DNA of 64,000 nucleotides from Heterotrichella gracilis (Eukaryota > Sar > Xanthophyceae > Tribonematales > Xanthonemataceae): positions 1 through 64,000 of the forward strand of contig JAULBX010002778.1 of NCBI GenBank assembly GCA_032358255.1, in the 5' to 3' direction. The stretch's first letter is position 1. The number at the start of each line of letters is the position of its first letter. A program made the position numbers and the translations under genes. Positions 1 through 10,624 of this stretch are shown piece by piece. A model generated the notes under the pieces. That model worked only from the letters and a program-made list of their open reading frames with translations, had not been told where the DNA came from and did no database searches.

Positions 1-152
1 ACACTTCCTAAACAGGTGAACTTGTCCACCACTTCCACCTGCTGCCCGTCTAATATAACCACGGGCAGTTCCTGTTCCATTTTTGCTACAACTAGAATCT
101 TGGTCATAGGGACGCTAACTAATAATCCCCTACGGTGAACGACGGTACAAGA
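1..152 (-). mobile_element. LINE (non-LTR retrotransposon) fragment, end of reverse-transcriptase domain
   Basis: On the minus strand an open frame runs from about 152 off the left edge of the window. It reads VVHRRGLL, then MTKILVVA, then ILDGQQVEVV and DKFTCLGSV. This order (arginine-rich turn, TK-hydrophobic strand, a G-x-x-VE-V segment and a F-x-x-LGS motif) is the usual end of the reverse-transcriptase palm/thumb in L1/RTE-like LINEs. Stops occur immediately upstream in the same frame, so the copy looks 5'-truncated about here, as LINE insertions usually are. It lies just beyond the 3' end of the D2HGDH gene, on the same strand. The rest of the element would lie outside the window. The call rests on motif recognition over about 50 residues only. 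Confidence 0.6.
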
Positions 153-417
153 TCAATATCATGGTGCACACTCCAATCAGAAACCAGCAGCATGCCGGCA
201 GAGTGCTGCACATGACGAAAGCCAGCATGCGTGGTGGGACGATTGCAGCCCTGGGGCCGTTGCTCACATGCTGCGTGAGCCAGGTTGCCCGCAGCCTGTG
301 TAGGGCTGCAGCCTTGCGCCATATGCTGCCAGCGGTTGCACCTCCTGCGCCCTCTTGCACCATCCACATCCCAGCTCATGTGGCGTCTTGGCTGCCAAGT
401 CACAGCTTCCCCTACAT

Positions 418-3400
418 TCACACACCCTTCCCCTTCACCCCTGTCCCCCCCCCTTCCGGCGCCTGCTCCCCCCGCGGCAGCACCTTGTATGGGTTGAGGA
501 TGTGGTGCGGGTCAAAGGCCTCCTTGATGCGCCGCATGAGCGACACCTGCAGGGGGCTCTTGGAGTACCTTCGCACACATCAAGGGGGGTGGCAGTGAGC
601 AGGGGCCAGGGCAAGCCAGTGGTGCACGGGTGGCGGACACAGGCTTGTCGGAGGGGAGAAATGCACATGCACAGACACAGCATGAGGACCACACCCACGT
701 GTGATGATGCCCAGCTTGCACAGCCTGCCGATCATGCGCACAACAAGCTTTTGCTGCCTGATCCGACACCACCATGCCTTGCACCCAGCTGTTCCACCCT
801 GGTGCATCCCCCCCCCTGTCGCACCATATGCACTCCGCCTTCATCTGGCCCAGCCCATGCTCCGCGCTGATGCTCCCCCTGTGCGCCTGCGTCCACTGGT
901 ACACCCACGGCTCTAGGCGGGACTGGACCTCGGCAGAGTAGGCAGGCGCGCTGATGTTGAGGTGCAGGTTGCCGTCGCCTGGGGGGGAGGGTGAGCAATG
1001 GGGCAAAAGTTGCAGGGAGGGGATTGGCAGGGTGGGCAGAACAGCTGCAGGTGCTCACAGTGATGATCCCAGTCACGTTCAGGGCATGTGGTGCAGCAGC
1101 GGGTGTCAGGGCCGTGAGTGGGGTGCCCTCCAAATGACCGCACACCCAGCCAACCATCCCACCTTCCCTGCTTACACCACTCACCCAGATGGCCGTACCC
1201 CACCACTGTCACCCCCAGGTCCCGCATGCGTGTGCGCGTGTCGACCACCAGGCCATACATGACGGCGGTGGGCAGGCTGACGTCATACTTGTACACAGCG
1301 CCTGGCAGAAGGGGAGGGGGGAGAGTGGGGGAGTAGGGCCAATGGGGGTTGGCATCATCGCAGTGGGAACGGGAGGTCAACATGCAAAGCAGTGCAGGGG
1401 GGGTGACCAGAGGAGGCTGTAGGTGACCGTGTGCCTTGCCCACATATGCTACCCATCCTACACCCTATGCCCTGCCAGTGGGCCATTTCACACGCACATT
1501 CCCTGCATGCTCGTCCCCCCCTCCCCCACCTGCATGCCTTAGTGCCTCCGTAATGCTCTCCCTGATTGCCCAGATGCCCCCCGCCTGCGCCTGGTCCTGC
1601 GCCAGGGTGCCATCCACCACCGCCCCGCTGCCCATCACCGCCTCCAGGAATGCCTCCAGCTTGGCACTGTCATGCGCTGCACAGCTGCAATGGGGACACA
1701 CGTGTGCAATAAGGTGAAGACAACATGGTATGAAATTGTTTTACAAGCTAAAGCTAGCGAACATGCCAGGTTTGAACCTAATGAACACCTTGCTGTGCGT
1801 TGTCTGCAGGGAGAGGTAATAGGTAATTTTGAAAATTAAAAAACAATTACAACGTTGTATGAAAATGTTCACAGGTTAAAGACAGTGAGAACCTGGTTTG
1901 AACCCAATGAAATCCTTGCTTTGCATTGTGTGTGGGGGTAGAGGTAGTTTTATCTTAAAGAAAAACAATTGAAACATATTTATTCCACAATCACCGGTGC
2001 TTGTCACTGACAAGTTGTCAGTGGCTGGTAGCCCTCATACTGATTGTGGCGCCCATGCCCTGTCCTACCTGCCCCGTGTCTCCAGCACCAGGTAGAAGGG
2101 CGCGCTGGTGGCGGGCAGAGGGGAGCGCAGCAGCGGCAGGTGGCGCAGGGTGAGGTCAAGGGAGGCGGCGTCAAGGAACTCAAACGCAGACAGGATCTCG
2201 CCCAGGTGCCTGGCAGGGTGCGGAGGGGTGGAGGGTGAGAGTTCAGCTGGAAACCATGTGCCTGGTGGGTCACACGGACCCTCATGCATATGAACACCCA
2301 GCGGGTAAGGCAGGCATTGCAGCACATCATGCACAGTGTAGAACGCTCTCATATTCCTGGTGGTGCAAACCCAATGTACTTCACCGCCTTGTTGGGGACA
2401 CACCCCGAACCTGGCTGGGCACCACATCAGACTTCCCCCACCACACCCACCCACCTGCGCGCCGAGCTCATCACCTGCAGCGCCTCCTGCCACCCCTCCA
2501 CCGCCAGGAATGCCACGTGGGTGGCCACGGGTGCGGGCGCGCACAGCAGTGCCGCTGCCGTGATGATCGCCAGCGTGCCTTCGCTGCCCACCAGCACCTG
2601 GTTCAGGTGGTAGCCGGTGTTGTCCTTGCGCAGCGCGGTCAGCCCGTCTATCACCCCGCCCTCGCCCCCCACCGCCTCCAGACCCAGCAGCGAGCCGTGC
2701 AGGGAGCCGTAGCGCAGCAGGCGGATGCCACCTGGGGTGTGTTTAGGTCAAAGGTTGGGGAAGGTGGGGGCGCTGACAGGGCAACTGGGATGCAGAGTGA
2801 GTAAGCAGTGGCATGTGGCTACTGCGCTGACAGGGCAACTGGGATGCAGAGTGAGTAAGCAGTGGCATGTGGCTACTGCGCTGACCCCTTGCTCCCTCCC
2901 CCCTCCCTGCCCCCATGCCTGCCCACCTGCGTTAGTGGCCAGGTTGCCTCCTATCTGGCATGACCCCTTTGCACCCAGGTCCAGCGGCATGGTCCACCCC
3001 CGCTCGGCAACGTGACTCTCAAGCGCCTCCAGCACACACCCGGCCTCACACACAAGCACGCCAGTCACCTATGGGGGAAGCACACGTGGTTGTAGCCTAC
3101 TTGTAGGTATGCGCCCGCAACCATGCACTGTCTCAGGGGCCACCTCTTATCATGAAGCAGATGGGTTAGGACAATATAGCACAACAAGGAGCATTCTGTA
3201 CATGCACACACCCCAGCCTCCCCTCCCCGCTCACCTCGTCGAAGGATATGACCCTGTTCATGGCCCCAATGCTCAGCACCACCTCGTCAAACAGTGGGAC
3301 GCTGCCCCCCACCAGCCCTGTGTTCCCACCTTGGGGAACCACCGCCAGGCGCCGTTCGTGGCAGTGGCGCACAACTGCCGCCACCTGCTCAGTGGTGCGG

Positions 3401-3835
3401 GGGCGCAGGGCCAGGCGGCTGTGGCCCGAGAACTTGCGCAGCCAGTCACTGGGGGTGGGATGGGGTGGGGGGGGTGTTAAGGTGCAGGGCCAGCATCGAA
3501 AATAGATGGTGCAGCAGCGGGTGGGAAGTGTCACATCAGCATAAACTGCTAGCAAGTAGCAGCAGGTGACAAAGCTATGCACCAGTGGGTGGAGTCCACG
3601 GGTCAGTGGCAGCAAGGCAGAGAAGCGAGGGGCACACGCACGTGTTGTATGGCTCCAGCGCGTGGGGGTCCGTGACAATACCCGCTTCCCCCACCACATC
3701 CTTAAAGTAGGTGACGTCAGCATCCGTGAGGCTTGCATAGCGGGGGTCACGCTGCAACTGCCCGTGCACCACGGATGCAAGGCCACGAGCGCCAGCGGCC
3801 ACTCCCCGCACACACGCAGCTGCACCCCTCAGCAT
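418..3835 (-). CDS. D2HGDH: D-2-hydroxyglutarate dehydrogenase, FAD-linked, mitochondrial (9 exons)
   Basis: Oxidises D-2-hydroxyglutarate to 2-oxoglutarate in mitochondria, passing electrons to ETF in plants and animals. Exons (minus): 3835-3642, 3448-3235, 3068-2927, 2731-2455, 2209-2069, 1684-1530, 1301-1185, 978-825, 568-418. All phases close, giving 514 aa, the family's usual length. The chosen start opens [18 protein letters not shown], an arginine/alanine-rich mitochondrial presequence; upstream in-frame ATGs have no such character. The PCMH-type FAD domain carries [16 protein letters not shown] (about 98-113) and [12 protein letters not shown] (about 165). The FAD-oxidase C domain carries [13 protein letters not shown] (about 410), whose histidines are metal ligands, and SISAEHGLG (about 450). 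The C-terminus NPYKVLP is typical, followed by about 17 extra residues. It is divergent from cyanase with 518 bp between the two starts. Confidence 0.95.
1721..1978. repeat. Degenerate two-copy tandem repeat, period about 129 bp, inside an intron of D2HGDH
   Basis: Copy 1 (about 1721-1849) and copy 2 (about 1850-1978) share a series of blocks in the same order. These include TATGAAA, a GGTTTGAACC-like core followed by AATGAA, CCTTGCT, a GAGGTA block and AAACAATT. The copies have diverged by substitutions and small indels. The repeat lies wholly in the intron between the exons ending at 2069 and starting at 1684, so it does not touch coding sequence. Confidence 0.6.
2771..2885. repeat. 54-bp tandem duplication in a D2HGDH intron
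   Basis: A 54-bp unit beginning CGCTGACAGGGCAACTGG occurs at 2771-2824 and again, identically as far as I can read, at 2825-2878. The first 7 bases of a third unit follow. It sits in the intron between exons ending at 2927 and starting at 2731. Identity of the copies implies a recent slippage or unequal-exchange event. Confidence 0.9.
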
Positions 3836-4353
3836 GGCAAGGTACACATTCAGGGGAAGGCTGTATTGTCTGAAACTTTGAGTCAAGTAAGAGTGACAGG
3901 CGGGATATTGACCAGCCAGTATGTGCTCCAAACCCCAACTAGGTGCGTGCATGTGTAAGGAGCTGTGTACACTTTGGCTAGAAGATAAGGCGACGTAAGA
4001 AACGACTGCGAAGGGCAGTTGGATGTTTGCCACTGAGTTCTACAATGTACTGCACGCCACCAACAAGTTTTCCTTGATGTTACAACAAACCTTTTTTGGG
4101 CACCACCTATTTATGCATGCATGCATCTGCACTATCGTCAGGTGCCCATAATAACCCACTCGAGGAGGGACCCAACTACGCAATGCCCATATAAGCACAA
4201 CAAACGAGCTGTGCGAACCCATACCTGTGTAAGCGCAACCCCCCATACTCTTGTGAAGGGCTCGCTGGTCACTACAAGTGCCCCTTCATTCCACCGTAAG
4301 TCGATCCCCGTTGGCTACACCTTTCGAGTCTTGTTGGACCCCAGCTTTGCAGG
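3836..4353. promoter_or_regulatory. Shared divergent promoter region of D2HGDH and cyanase
   Basis: The two start codons point away from each other and are separated by 518 bp with no gene between, so both promoters must lie here or nearby. I see no convincing TATA box. ATGCATGCATGC-type alternating runs occur near 4113. The boundary of each promoter cannot be placed from sequence alone. Confidence 0.5.
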
Positions 4354-6153
4354 ATGCAGCGCCTCAGAGCGGTTGTCAAGGCTTTGGTGAGTGAACGTAT
4401 CGCAGTGGAGGCTGGACGCTGGCATAGGACCGTATGCATGCATATGGTGCATGTGTCCAGACAGGTCACACATGCAAGCACCGGTACTACAGGCGGTGTC
4501 ACGTCCCTGGTCTCATGGGTGCAGGATTTTGCTCCTCCGACGGTTGGGCGCCATTGGTCCCTGGCAGCGGCTGGGTGCTCCGCTGTGGGCCCTCGCTCCA
4601 TGGCCACTGTGCAGGGCCAGGGGGTGGCGGAGGCGAGGGGGCGCCCAACATACTACGCCTCCCGTGAAGGTGCGTGCTCATAGCCACTGCATACTGGCAA
4701 TTGGTAGGCACAACGAAGTACATGCCACTGTGGGTCCTTGCGGCTGCCTCGGGTGACAACCAGGCACTGCGCACCTGCGCCTGACTCATCACACACATGC
4801 ATCCCCGCCCTCCGGCTATGTGCCCACCACTGTGCCGCGCTTCAATGCCCTCACCGCCCCTCTCCGTGTAGAGAAGGCCACCGTCATCCAGTGGCACCTC
4901 GAGGCCAAGGAGAAGAGCGGCAAGACCTTCACGCAGATCGCACAAGAGTGCGGCTGGACAAACTGCTTCACTGCACAGCTGTTCCATGGCCAGGTGAGGG
5001 GTTATGGCCATTACACCGCGTGCCTGCAGGCGTGCCTTCCAGGCACTGCTTAGTCAACCAGTTTGCAGCAAGCGCAGCCCGCTTGCCCTGCACCAACCGC
5101 TCCCTTGCCTTGCCCCATCCCCCCAGGCGCAGCTGCCCCCTGGCGGCGCGTCCCGCCTGCGCGACAGTGTGCCCGCCCTTGAGGACGAGCAGCTTGAGCT
5201 GATGCAGCGAGTGCCCAGCCGCTCCTTTGACCCAAACATCACCCAGGAGCCGCATGTGTACAGGCTGCATGAGGTGTGCTGGGGTGGCACGCAATTAAAG
5301 CTCACGATTCCAACTTCCTAGGTGTTTTCCTGCGCACGCAAAGGCCACGCGCACATGGCTTCCATGCCTTCATGGTTGCACGCTGTTTGGGCGTGAAATG
5401 CAAATGAGGCGGTGTTATGGAGAGCGTCAAGTGGCAGATGCAAGTGCAGCACTATTCAGCACCACCTTGCACTCGTTGCTACTCCCAATTGGACCCCCTC
5501 CTACCGCAGGCTGTTATGCACTACGGGGTGTCGCTCCAGGCGCTGCTGAATGAGGAGTTTGGGTAAGTGCAACATGCTGCTGCGGGGCTGAAGGTAGCAA
5601 TGGAAAGGACCTTGTTTCACGCTGCCACAAACAACATGGCCGTGAGTCCCATGTGTGGTAATTGCAGACCACGCAAACAGATAGCAGTGCATTGATGGTT
5701 TGTTCTTTCATCCAGGGACGGCATCATGAGTGCCATCAACTTCTACATGGCTGTGGACAAGGTGCAGGGTGTGGAGGGGGATGAGCGGGTTGTCATCACC
5801 TTCAATGGCAAGGTGGGTGGTGGTTGGCAGGATGGCACACTGCCAGTGCGGCATGGTGGGTGGTGGTTGGCAGGATGGGGAGCCACACACGGCAGGGGTG
5901 TGGCTGACAGATATCTCATTCGTACACTGCTGGGGGAATCATTGATACCTGATTGCGCCCGTGCATGTGCAGTGCATCGCATATCTGCTGTGATGGGTGC
6001 ATGTCTTGCTTGTACGCCGCAACGTGCATCTGCGCTTGGCATCACCCCATGTTCCACCTGTCGTGTGGTGCTGCGCAGTTTCTGCCCCACATTGAGCAGA
6101 AGGCGGCTGATAACACAGCATTCAGCCTCCAACCCGAGACCAAGGCGGAATAA
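4354..6153 (+). CDS. CYN: Cyanate hydratase (cyanase), with N-terminal targeting extension (7 exons)
   Basis: Cyanase converts cyanate and bicarbonate to ammonia and CO2 (via carbamate), detoxifying cyanate and supplying nitrogen. Exons: 4354-4386, 4525-4669, 4764-4993, 5127-5273, 5510-5562, 5716-5812, 6079-6153, giving 259 aa with all phases closing. The helical N-terminal domain has [13 protein letters not shown] and AQLFHGQ. The catalytic triad is intact: Arg182 and Glu185 in VYRLHE and Ser208 in DGIMSAI. The 3- and 23-residue spacings match Arg96, Glu99 and Ser122 of the E. coli enzyme. [11 protein letters not shown] is the usual C-terminal strand, followed by an 18-residue tail. About 90 residues precede the cyanase core, more than in most cyanases. 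They begin [11 protein letters not shown] and look like an organelle presequence. The first three exons are the least certain part. Confidence 0.92.
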
Positions 6154-6939
6154 GTGCAGTACGGCACAGGCCTCCAGTCTGCTGTGGATGGACTCCGCGG
6201 CTGGGGTGTGCAAGTTGGCGTCTAAGTTCTGTGTTCCTCATCTGTGTTGGCACCTGGTCTTAGCTATAGCTGCAGGTTTGACACTCCAGATGATGCTTAC
6301 AACAAGGATTGCTGTTGCAGCTGATGGTTATTCAACTGTTTGCAGCTGAAGTGCAACGCCAGTGTTGTGGTTTTGGGGTCAGTTGTGCAGCATATAAGGG
6401 TGTGACAGGCATTAGCTTTGGATTGATGTGCTCCAGCATGGGAATGGAGACGTGTGAGAACTATCAATAGGGACTAACAGTACATGAAATCCGCCTCTGT
6501 GCGTTTCCTTTTTTTCTTTCTGAAAACACATCACCAGCCCCAATGGCATAGTGAAGTACGCACTCCCTTCTACCCTGCCTGTCTGCCTTGGCAAGCACCT
6601 GCATATCGGCTTGGCAACCTGGGAGCTCCGGTTTGGCACGCATTTGGCGAACAACGACATGTCAGTCTTGCATCGTTTCTCAGGTTCGTTTGAGGGTTTG
6701 CTAGGGTCTACCCCATACCTACCCGCTTTCGTAGTGCTGATAACCCCCCGTGCAGATCCCAGCTTTTGGATATGTCCCGGATTGCCGATTGTCGAGTTCC
6801 CATTGGGAGGGTGCCACGTCAGCACTGCAACCTGCAACTCCACCTTCGCTAAAACTATACAAGGGCGGACGCAACCGCGGGTGCTGCCCATCTTCGCTAA
6901 TCGCAACTCGCCTTTGACCTGTTCATCGATATCGACACA
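6154..6939 (+). promoter_or_regulatory. Cyanase 3' region and plastocyanin promoter/5' UTR
   Basis: No gene is supported in this 786-bp stretch. A TATA-like CTATAC box lies at about 6855-6860, some 80 bp before the plastocyanin ATG, with a pyrimidine-rich leader between. A second TATA-like motif (CATATAAGG) is at about 6390. I found no clear TGTAA signal for cyanase. Confidence 0.45.
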
Positions 6940-7682
6940 ATGGCCGCCACCATGAACGCCTCCTCCCTGATGGGCACCAAGGTGGTGTCCGCCCAGCGCT
7001 CCACCGTGCGCGTGTCTGCCGCTCCCGTGACATGCTCCCTGCGCACCGAGGTCGCCAAGGTGGCCAGGATGGCTGGCGTCAGCATGGCTGCCTTCGCCCT
7101 CGCTGCCTCCGCACAGGCCGCCACCGTCAAGCTCGGTGCTGACAACGGCTCCCTGGTGTTCGAGCCTGCAACCGTGACCGTCAAGGCCGGCGAGTCCGTC
7201 ACCTGGACCAACAACGTTGGCTTCCCACACAACGTGGTGTTCGACGAGGACGAAGTGCCAGTGAGTGCCTGCGACCACGTACCTTGCATAAAACACTGTT
7301 GACAACCCTGCTACTGTCGGACCTGGCAGTTTGTGCACCGTACTGGGGTTAATGCGACTGATGGGCCAGCTAGTTGCGTGTGTGGCTCATGCCTGTACCG
7401 GGCCATCCTGAACTGCAAGTGGGGCATTATGAGGTGCATCTGCCTGCTTGTGGTGCTTGCCATACAGCATTTACGCCACCAGCGCGTGACTGGCTCCCAA
7501 CTGTGCTGATTGTGTGTGCCACCTTGCAGGCTGGTGTGAACGCTGATGCCCTCTCCCACGAGGACTACCTGAACGCCGCTGGTGACAGCGTCACCACCAA
7601 GTTCGACACAGCTGGATCATACAGCTACTACTGCGAGCCCCACCAGGGTGCTGGCATGGTTGGCAAGGTCATCGTGCAGTAG
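6940..7682 (+). CDS. PETE: Plastocyanin, pre-apoprotein (2 exons)
   Basis: Soluble type-1 copper protein of the thylakoid lumen that carries electrons from cytochrome f to photosystem I. Exons 6940-7260 and 7530-7682 give 157 aa. Residues 1-60 form a bipartite presequence: a Ser/Thr/Ala/Arg-rich plastid transit part, then a lumen signal with hydrophobic core [12 protein letters not shown] ending in an AxA site. The mature protein of 97 aa starts ATVKLG. Copper ligands are all present: His37 in GFPHNVVF, then Cys82, His85 and Met90 (mature numbering) in [11 protein letters not shown]. The acidic patch next to the intron (FDEDEVP) is the usual docking face. The start has a good context (GACACAATGGCC). 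TGTAA follows the stop. Copper-dependent control is known for algal plastocyanin, but I see no diagnostic element here. Confidence 0.98.
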
Positions 7683-7806
7683 GCGCTTGCTTGCAGAATA
7701 GAGAATACAATTCAGCTACGAGAGGTGACAGGGGAAATCGCTAGCTTTGTCTAGTGCAGAACACAGGCAATTTTGTGGGTAGCATTTCCAGGCCTTTGTG
7801 CCTTGT

Positions 7807-7811
7807 TGTAA
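7807..7811 (+). terminator. TGTAA polyadenylation signal of plastocyanin
   Basis: TGTAA is the common chlorophyte poly(A) signal. It stands 125 nt after the plastocyanin stop, a normal 3'-UTR distance. Confidence 0.55.
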
Positions 7812-8852
7812 CATATTGGAGTAAGTTGATCTAATGCAAAGCCAGCAGCGCCATTGCACGCCTGTTGCTGGGCACTTCTGAGCATATATCTGCAGGCTCC
7901 TCTTGTCCCTCCATCACAAACACAAAGGGCAGTAAGGTGGGCGAACACACCCCTTTGCTACACCAATGAGCTGGGCAGGGGATTATCCTTCTTGGCACCG
8001 CTAAAATGAGAGGTTGGACAACCACGAGCAGCATCAAGGTGCATGCATCAATGGCATCAACAGCGATGCCTAGGGAACAGCCAGGCCATCTCCACAGGGC
8101 CTGATTCTATGGCAACACGGTGTTGCATTGAATGCCGCAATTCTACAAAAAACTTTACTTATAAAGCTTACTATTGTTGCACTTGAGCATCGACTAGCCA
8201 AGCGCCGTGCAAGCTGCTGCCCTGGGCCCTGTGTGGGAGCCCAGCAAAGTCTTTACTAAAGGCTAGGCCTAGGCCTCTTCCTGCTTGCTCTGAAGCCTAG
8301 TAGTCCTGGGTCCGTTCTTTTACCCCTGGCATCTTGGACCGTCACTGCTGGTAATGGCAGCCACCAACTTGTCACGATGGTGTCATCTGATGACATAGCA
8401 AGTTGCATGTATATGTTACACTGTTGGTGTTGCACTATCGACACGAGTGCACCTGTGTCACTTTTAGACTCTGGAGCCACCACACTGGGAAGAAGAGCTC
8501 TTTGTTAACTTGGTACGCTTCCAACCGCCAGCGTCCACAATAAGGTATGTAGTTACCCCGCACCGCAATACTTAATTACCACTGTGACTGTGGTAGTTGC
8601 TCAACACAGCTACCATACGGACTAACATTGCATGTTGGCAGTGCTGGGTATACCTGAGAGTGTGTGAGAACCAGTATGGCAACCTAGATGAGGGTGGTGA
8701 TGTAAACAAGCACCACTGCCGTGCCCCGCTGGGTAAAGCACTGGTGGCAAAGGTGGATATGCAGTTATCAACCCGAGGCACCAGGCACAGAGGAGTGCAA
8801 AAAAAACGCACTGCTGGTGTACCCCTGCCGCAAACAATAAGCGCCACAAACC
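7812..8852. other. Intergenic, convergent 3' ends of plastocyanin and V-ATPase d
   Basis: About 1 kb without a supported gene. Short ORFs occur on both strands but show no family motif, splice continuity or codon pattern like the neighbours. A TTACA (TGTAA on the minus strand) at about 8416 could serve the V-ATPase transcript, though it is about 430 nt past the stop. Confidence 0.5.
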
Positions 8853-10624
8853 TCAAAACAGATACACAATACCGTCTGTTATTCTGTTCTTCTGGTCTTG
8901 TGCCACACACTCAGAAACCCACATCAGGTTGCGAATCTCCTGCTCCCTCAGCCGCATGTATGCAAAGAACACCCCGTAGTGGAACTGCTGCTCATAGGTG
9001 AACACACAGCGCCGCACCTCCTCCTCATACAGTGTCTTGTCCAGCATTTGGGTTTCGCCAATGCCCATCTGCACAGTCAAGCCAAAGCGTGAGAAGGCTC
9101 AGAGCACAGTGCACGCTTGTGGGCAAGGGCAAGCACCCACCATTCCATGCCCTACAACCAGGCCCCCAAAAGTGCCACGCCATACCTTGTTGAAGATGGC
9201 CTGATAGGGTGGGCACTTCTCCATCGCAGCGCGTATTTGGTCAAAGTCCTCCGCCACTGCCAACTCAGTGTGGCCATGGGGGTAGAGCAAACCAAAGTTG
9301 GAGTACAACTTGCGCCGATCATCCCTGGTCAGTTCGGTGCCGATACTGTTCAAAGTGATGTTCAAAGCCCTCCTGTCAGCCTGCACCAAACCATGCTCTG
9401 CATTCAGCACAAAGCACCCCTGCTGTGCAGAAGACCTCCCCAGGGCAACCAATGATGCGCACCTCGAAGGACAACAGATCTGTCATCACTTGTGCTGTGG
9501 CACCTCCTAGCCGCTGGCAAAAGCGGGCAAAGTCGTCCAGATAGGCCTTGTACAGGGTGTTCCGCATGATCTCAATGTTCATCTCGTCCAGGTCCTCAGA
9601 GGTGAGGGACTCGGCAAAGTACGGAGCCAAGGGAGTGTCCACGAGAACCAGGCGATGCAGCTCCTTCATGTTTGACGCCACAGCCAGTGTGGCTATGCTG
9701 TCAAACATGCCTAGTGGGTGGCACTTGTCCAGAAGCTCCTGCAACGCCGCCAACAAGACGAGACTTTCAGGTCCAGTTCCTACATTAGAACAGTCTTGCA
9801 GATAGTGCAACTGCCTTACCTGTACGTCTCGTTCATGGAGGGTGCCTGTCACAATGAGCACCACGTTGTCTATCATGTGCCCATATGTGCAGTAGTCCAG
9901 AAACGTTGCCAGAGGCTCGGACGCCTGCAGGTTGTTAAGAGCTTTGTCATGCAACGCCATCTTGTCCTAGACAGCGAGGTGCACTACAACTGTGAACAGC
10001 AATGCAGTACAGAAACTGCTCCTGGGTGGGTCGTGTGCACCCAAGCATGCAGCTCATTTAGGCAGGTTCTTTTAAAACTCTGCGCACTGTGTACCAGGTT
10101 GGACTCACATTTGTCCGCAAGTAGTTCCAGTCATCCACTAGCTTCTCAGTGCACTTGTCAACGATGGTGGTTGTGTGCAGAGGGGAGGGCTCGTTCACCA
10201 GGTAGGGCCCATAATCAGTCGCTTGCTGCAGCAGGTGGTACAGCATATTGCATATCAAAAGCAGCGCAAATGACCAGCATGGCCACATCCTAGTTTATCA
10301 ATTGCACGGCAAAACGCTGATCAACAGCAGCAGCAAAGCAGCAAGCAGTTCCACCAGGGTCACCAGGGTCACCAAGCACACAATTGCACTGTGCCCTTGC
10401 CTCACCAAGTTGAGTTTGATGTCATCAAGGCTCTCACACTGGCAAAGGTTGTTGTAATCCGGTACTGTAAGCAGCCCACTCTTGTAGCCCCGCACAATGG
10501 CCTCTGCAAAATCGCCACCGAGTGAGAAACAACCAGCATGCCATACCACCAGTCATGCCCTCGCTGATTACTCACCCAAGTAACCGTCCTTCACGTTGAA
10601 CCACGAGGACTCGAAGCCGTACAT
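8853..10624 (-). CDS. VMA6: V-type H+-ATPase subunit d (7 exons)
   Basis: Subunit d caps the membrane ring of the vacuolar proton pump and couples it to the central stalk. Exons (minus): 10624-10576, 10503-10406, 10225-10109, 9966-9820, 9738-9463, 9380-9186, 9068-8853, giving 365 aa with closed phases (family about 350). The protein starts MYGFESSWFNVKDGYL. It then shows the signature blocks in family order: YNNLCQCESLDDIKLNL, TDYGPYLVNEPSPL, FLDYCTYGHMIDNVVL, KCHPLGMFDSI, LDEMNIEIMRNTLYKAYL, ADRRALNITLNSIGTEL, and the terminal EQQFHYGVFFAYMRLREQE. The acceptor of exon 4 could be 5'-TAG before GACAAG (used) or six bases later. It has no transit peptide, as expected for a peripheral cytosolic subunit. 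Confidence 0.96.

Noticed and set aside
2235-2804. 189-codon plus-strand ORF
   Set aside because: Runs across D2HGDH exons and an intron on the opposite strand; composition of a shadow and no motif.
6412-7338. 308-codon minus-strand ORF, among the longest in the window
   Set aside because: It lies antisense to plastocyanin exon 1, has no recognisable domain, and its length follows from the GC-rich codon bias of the true gene.
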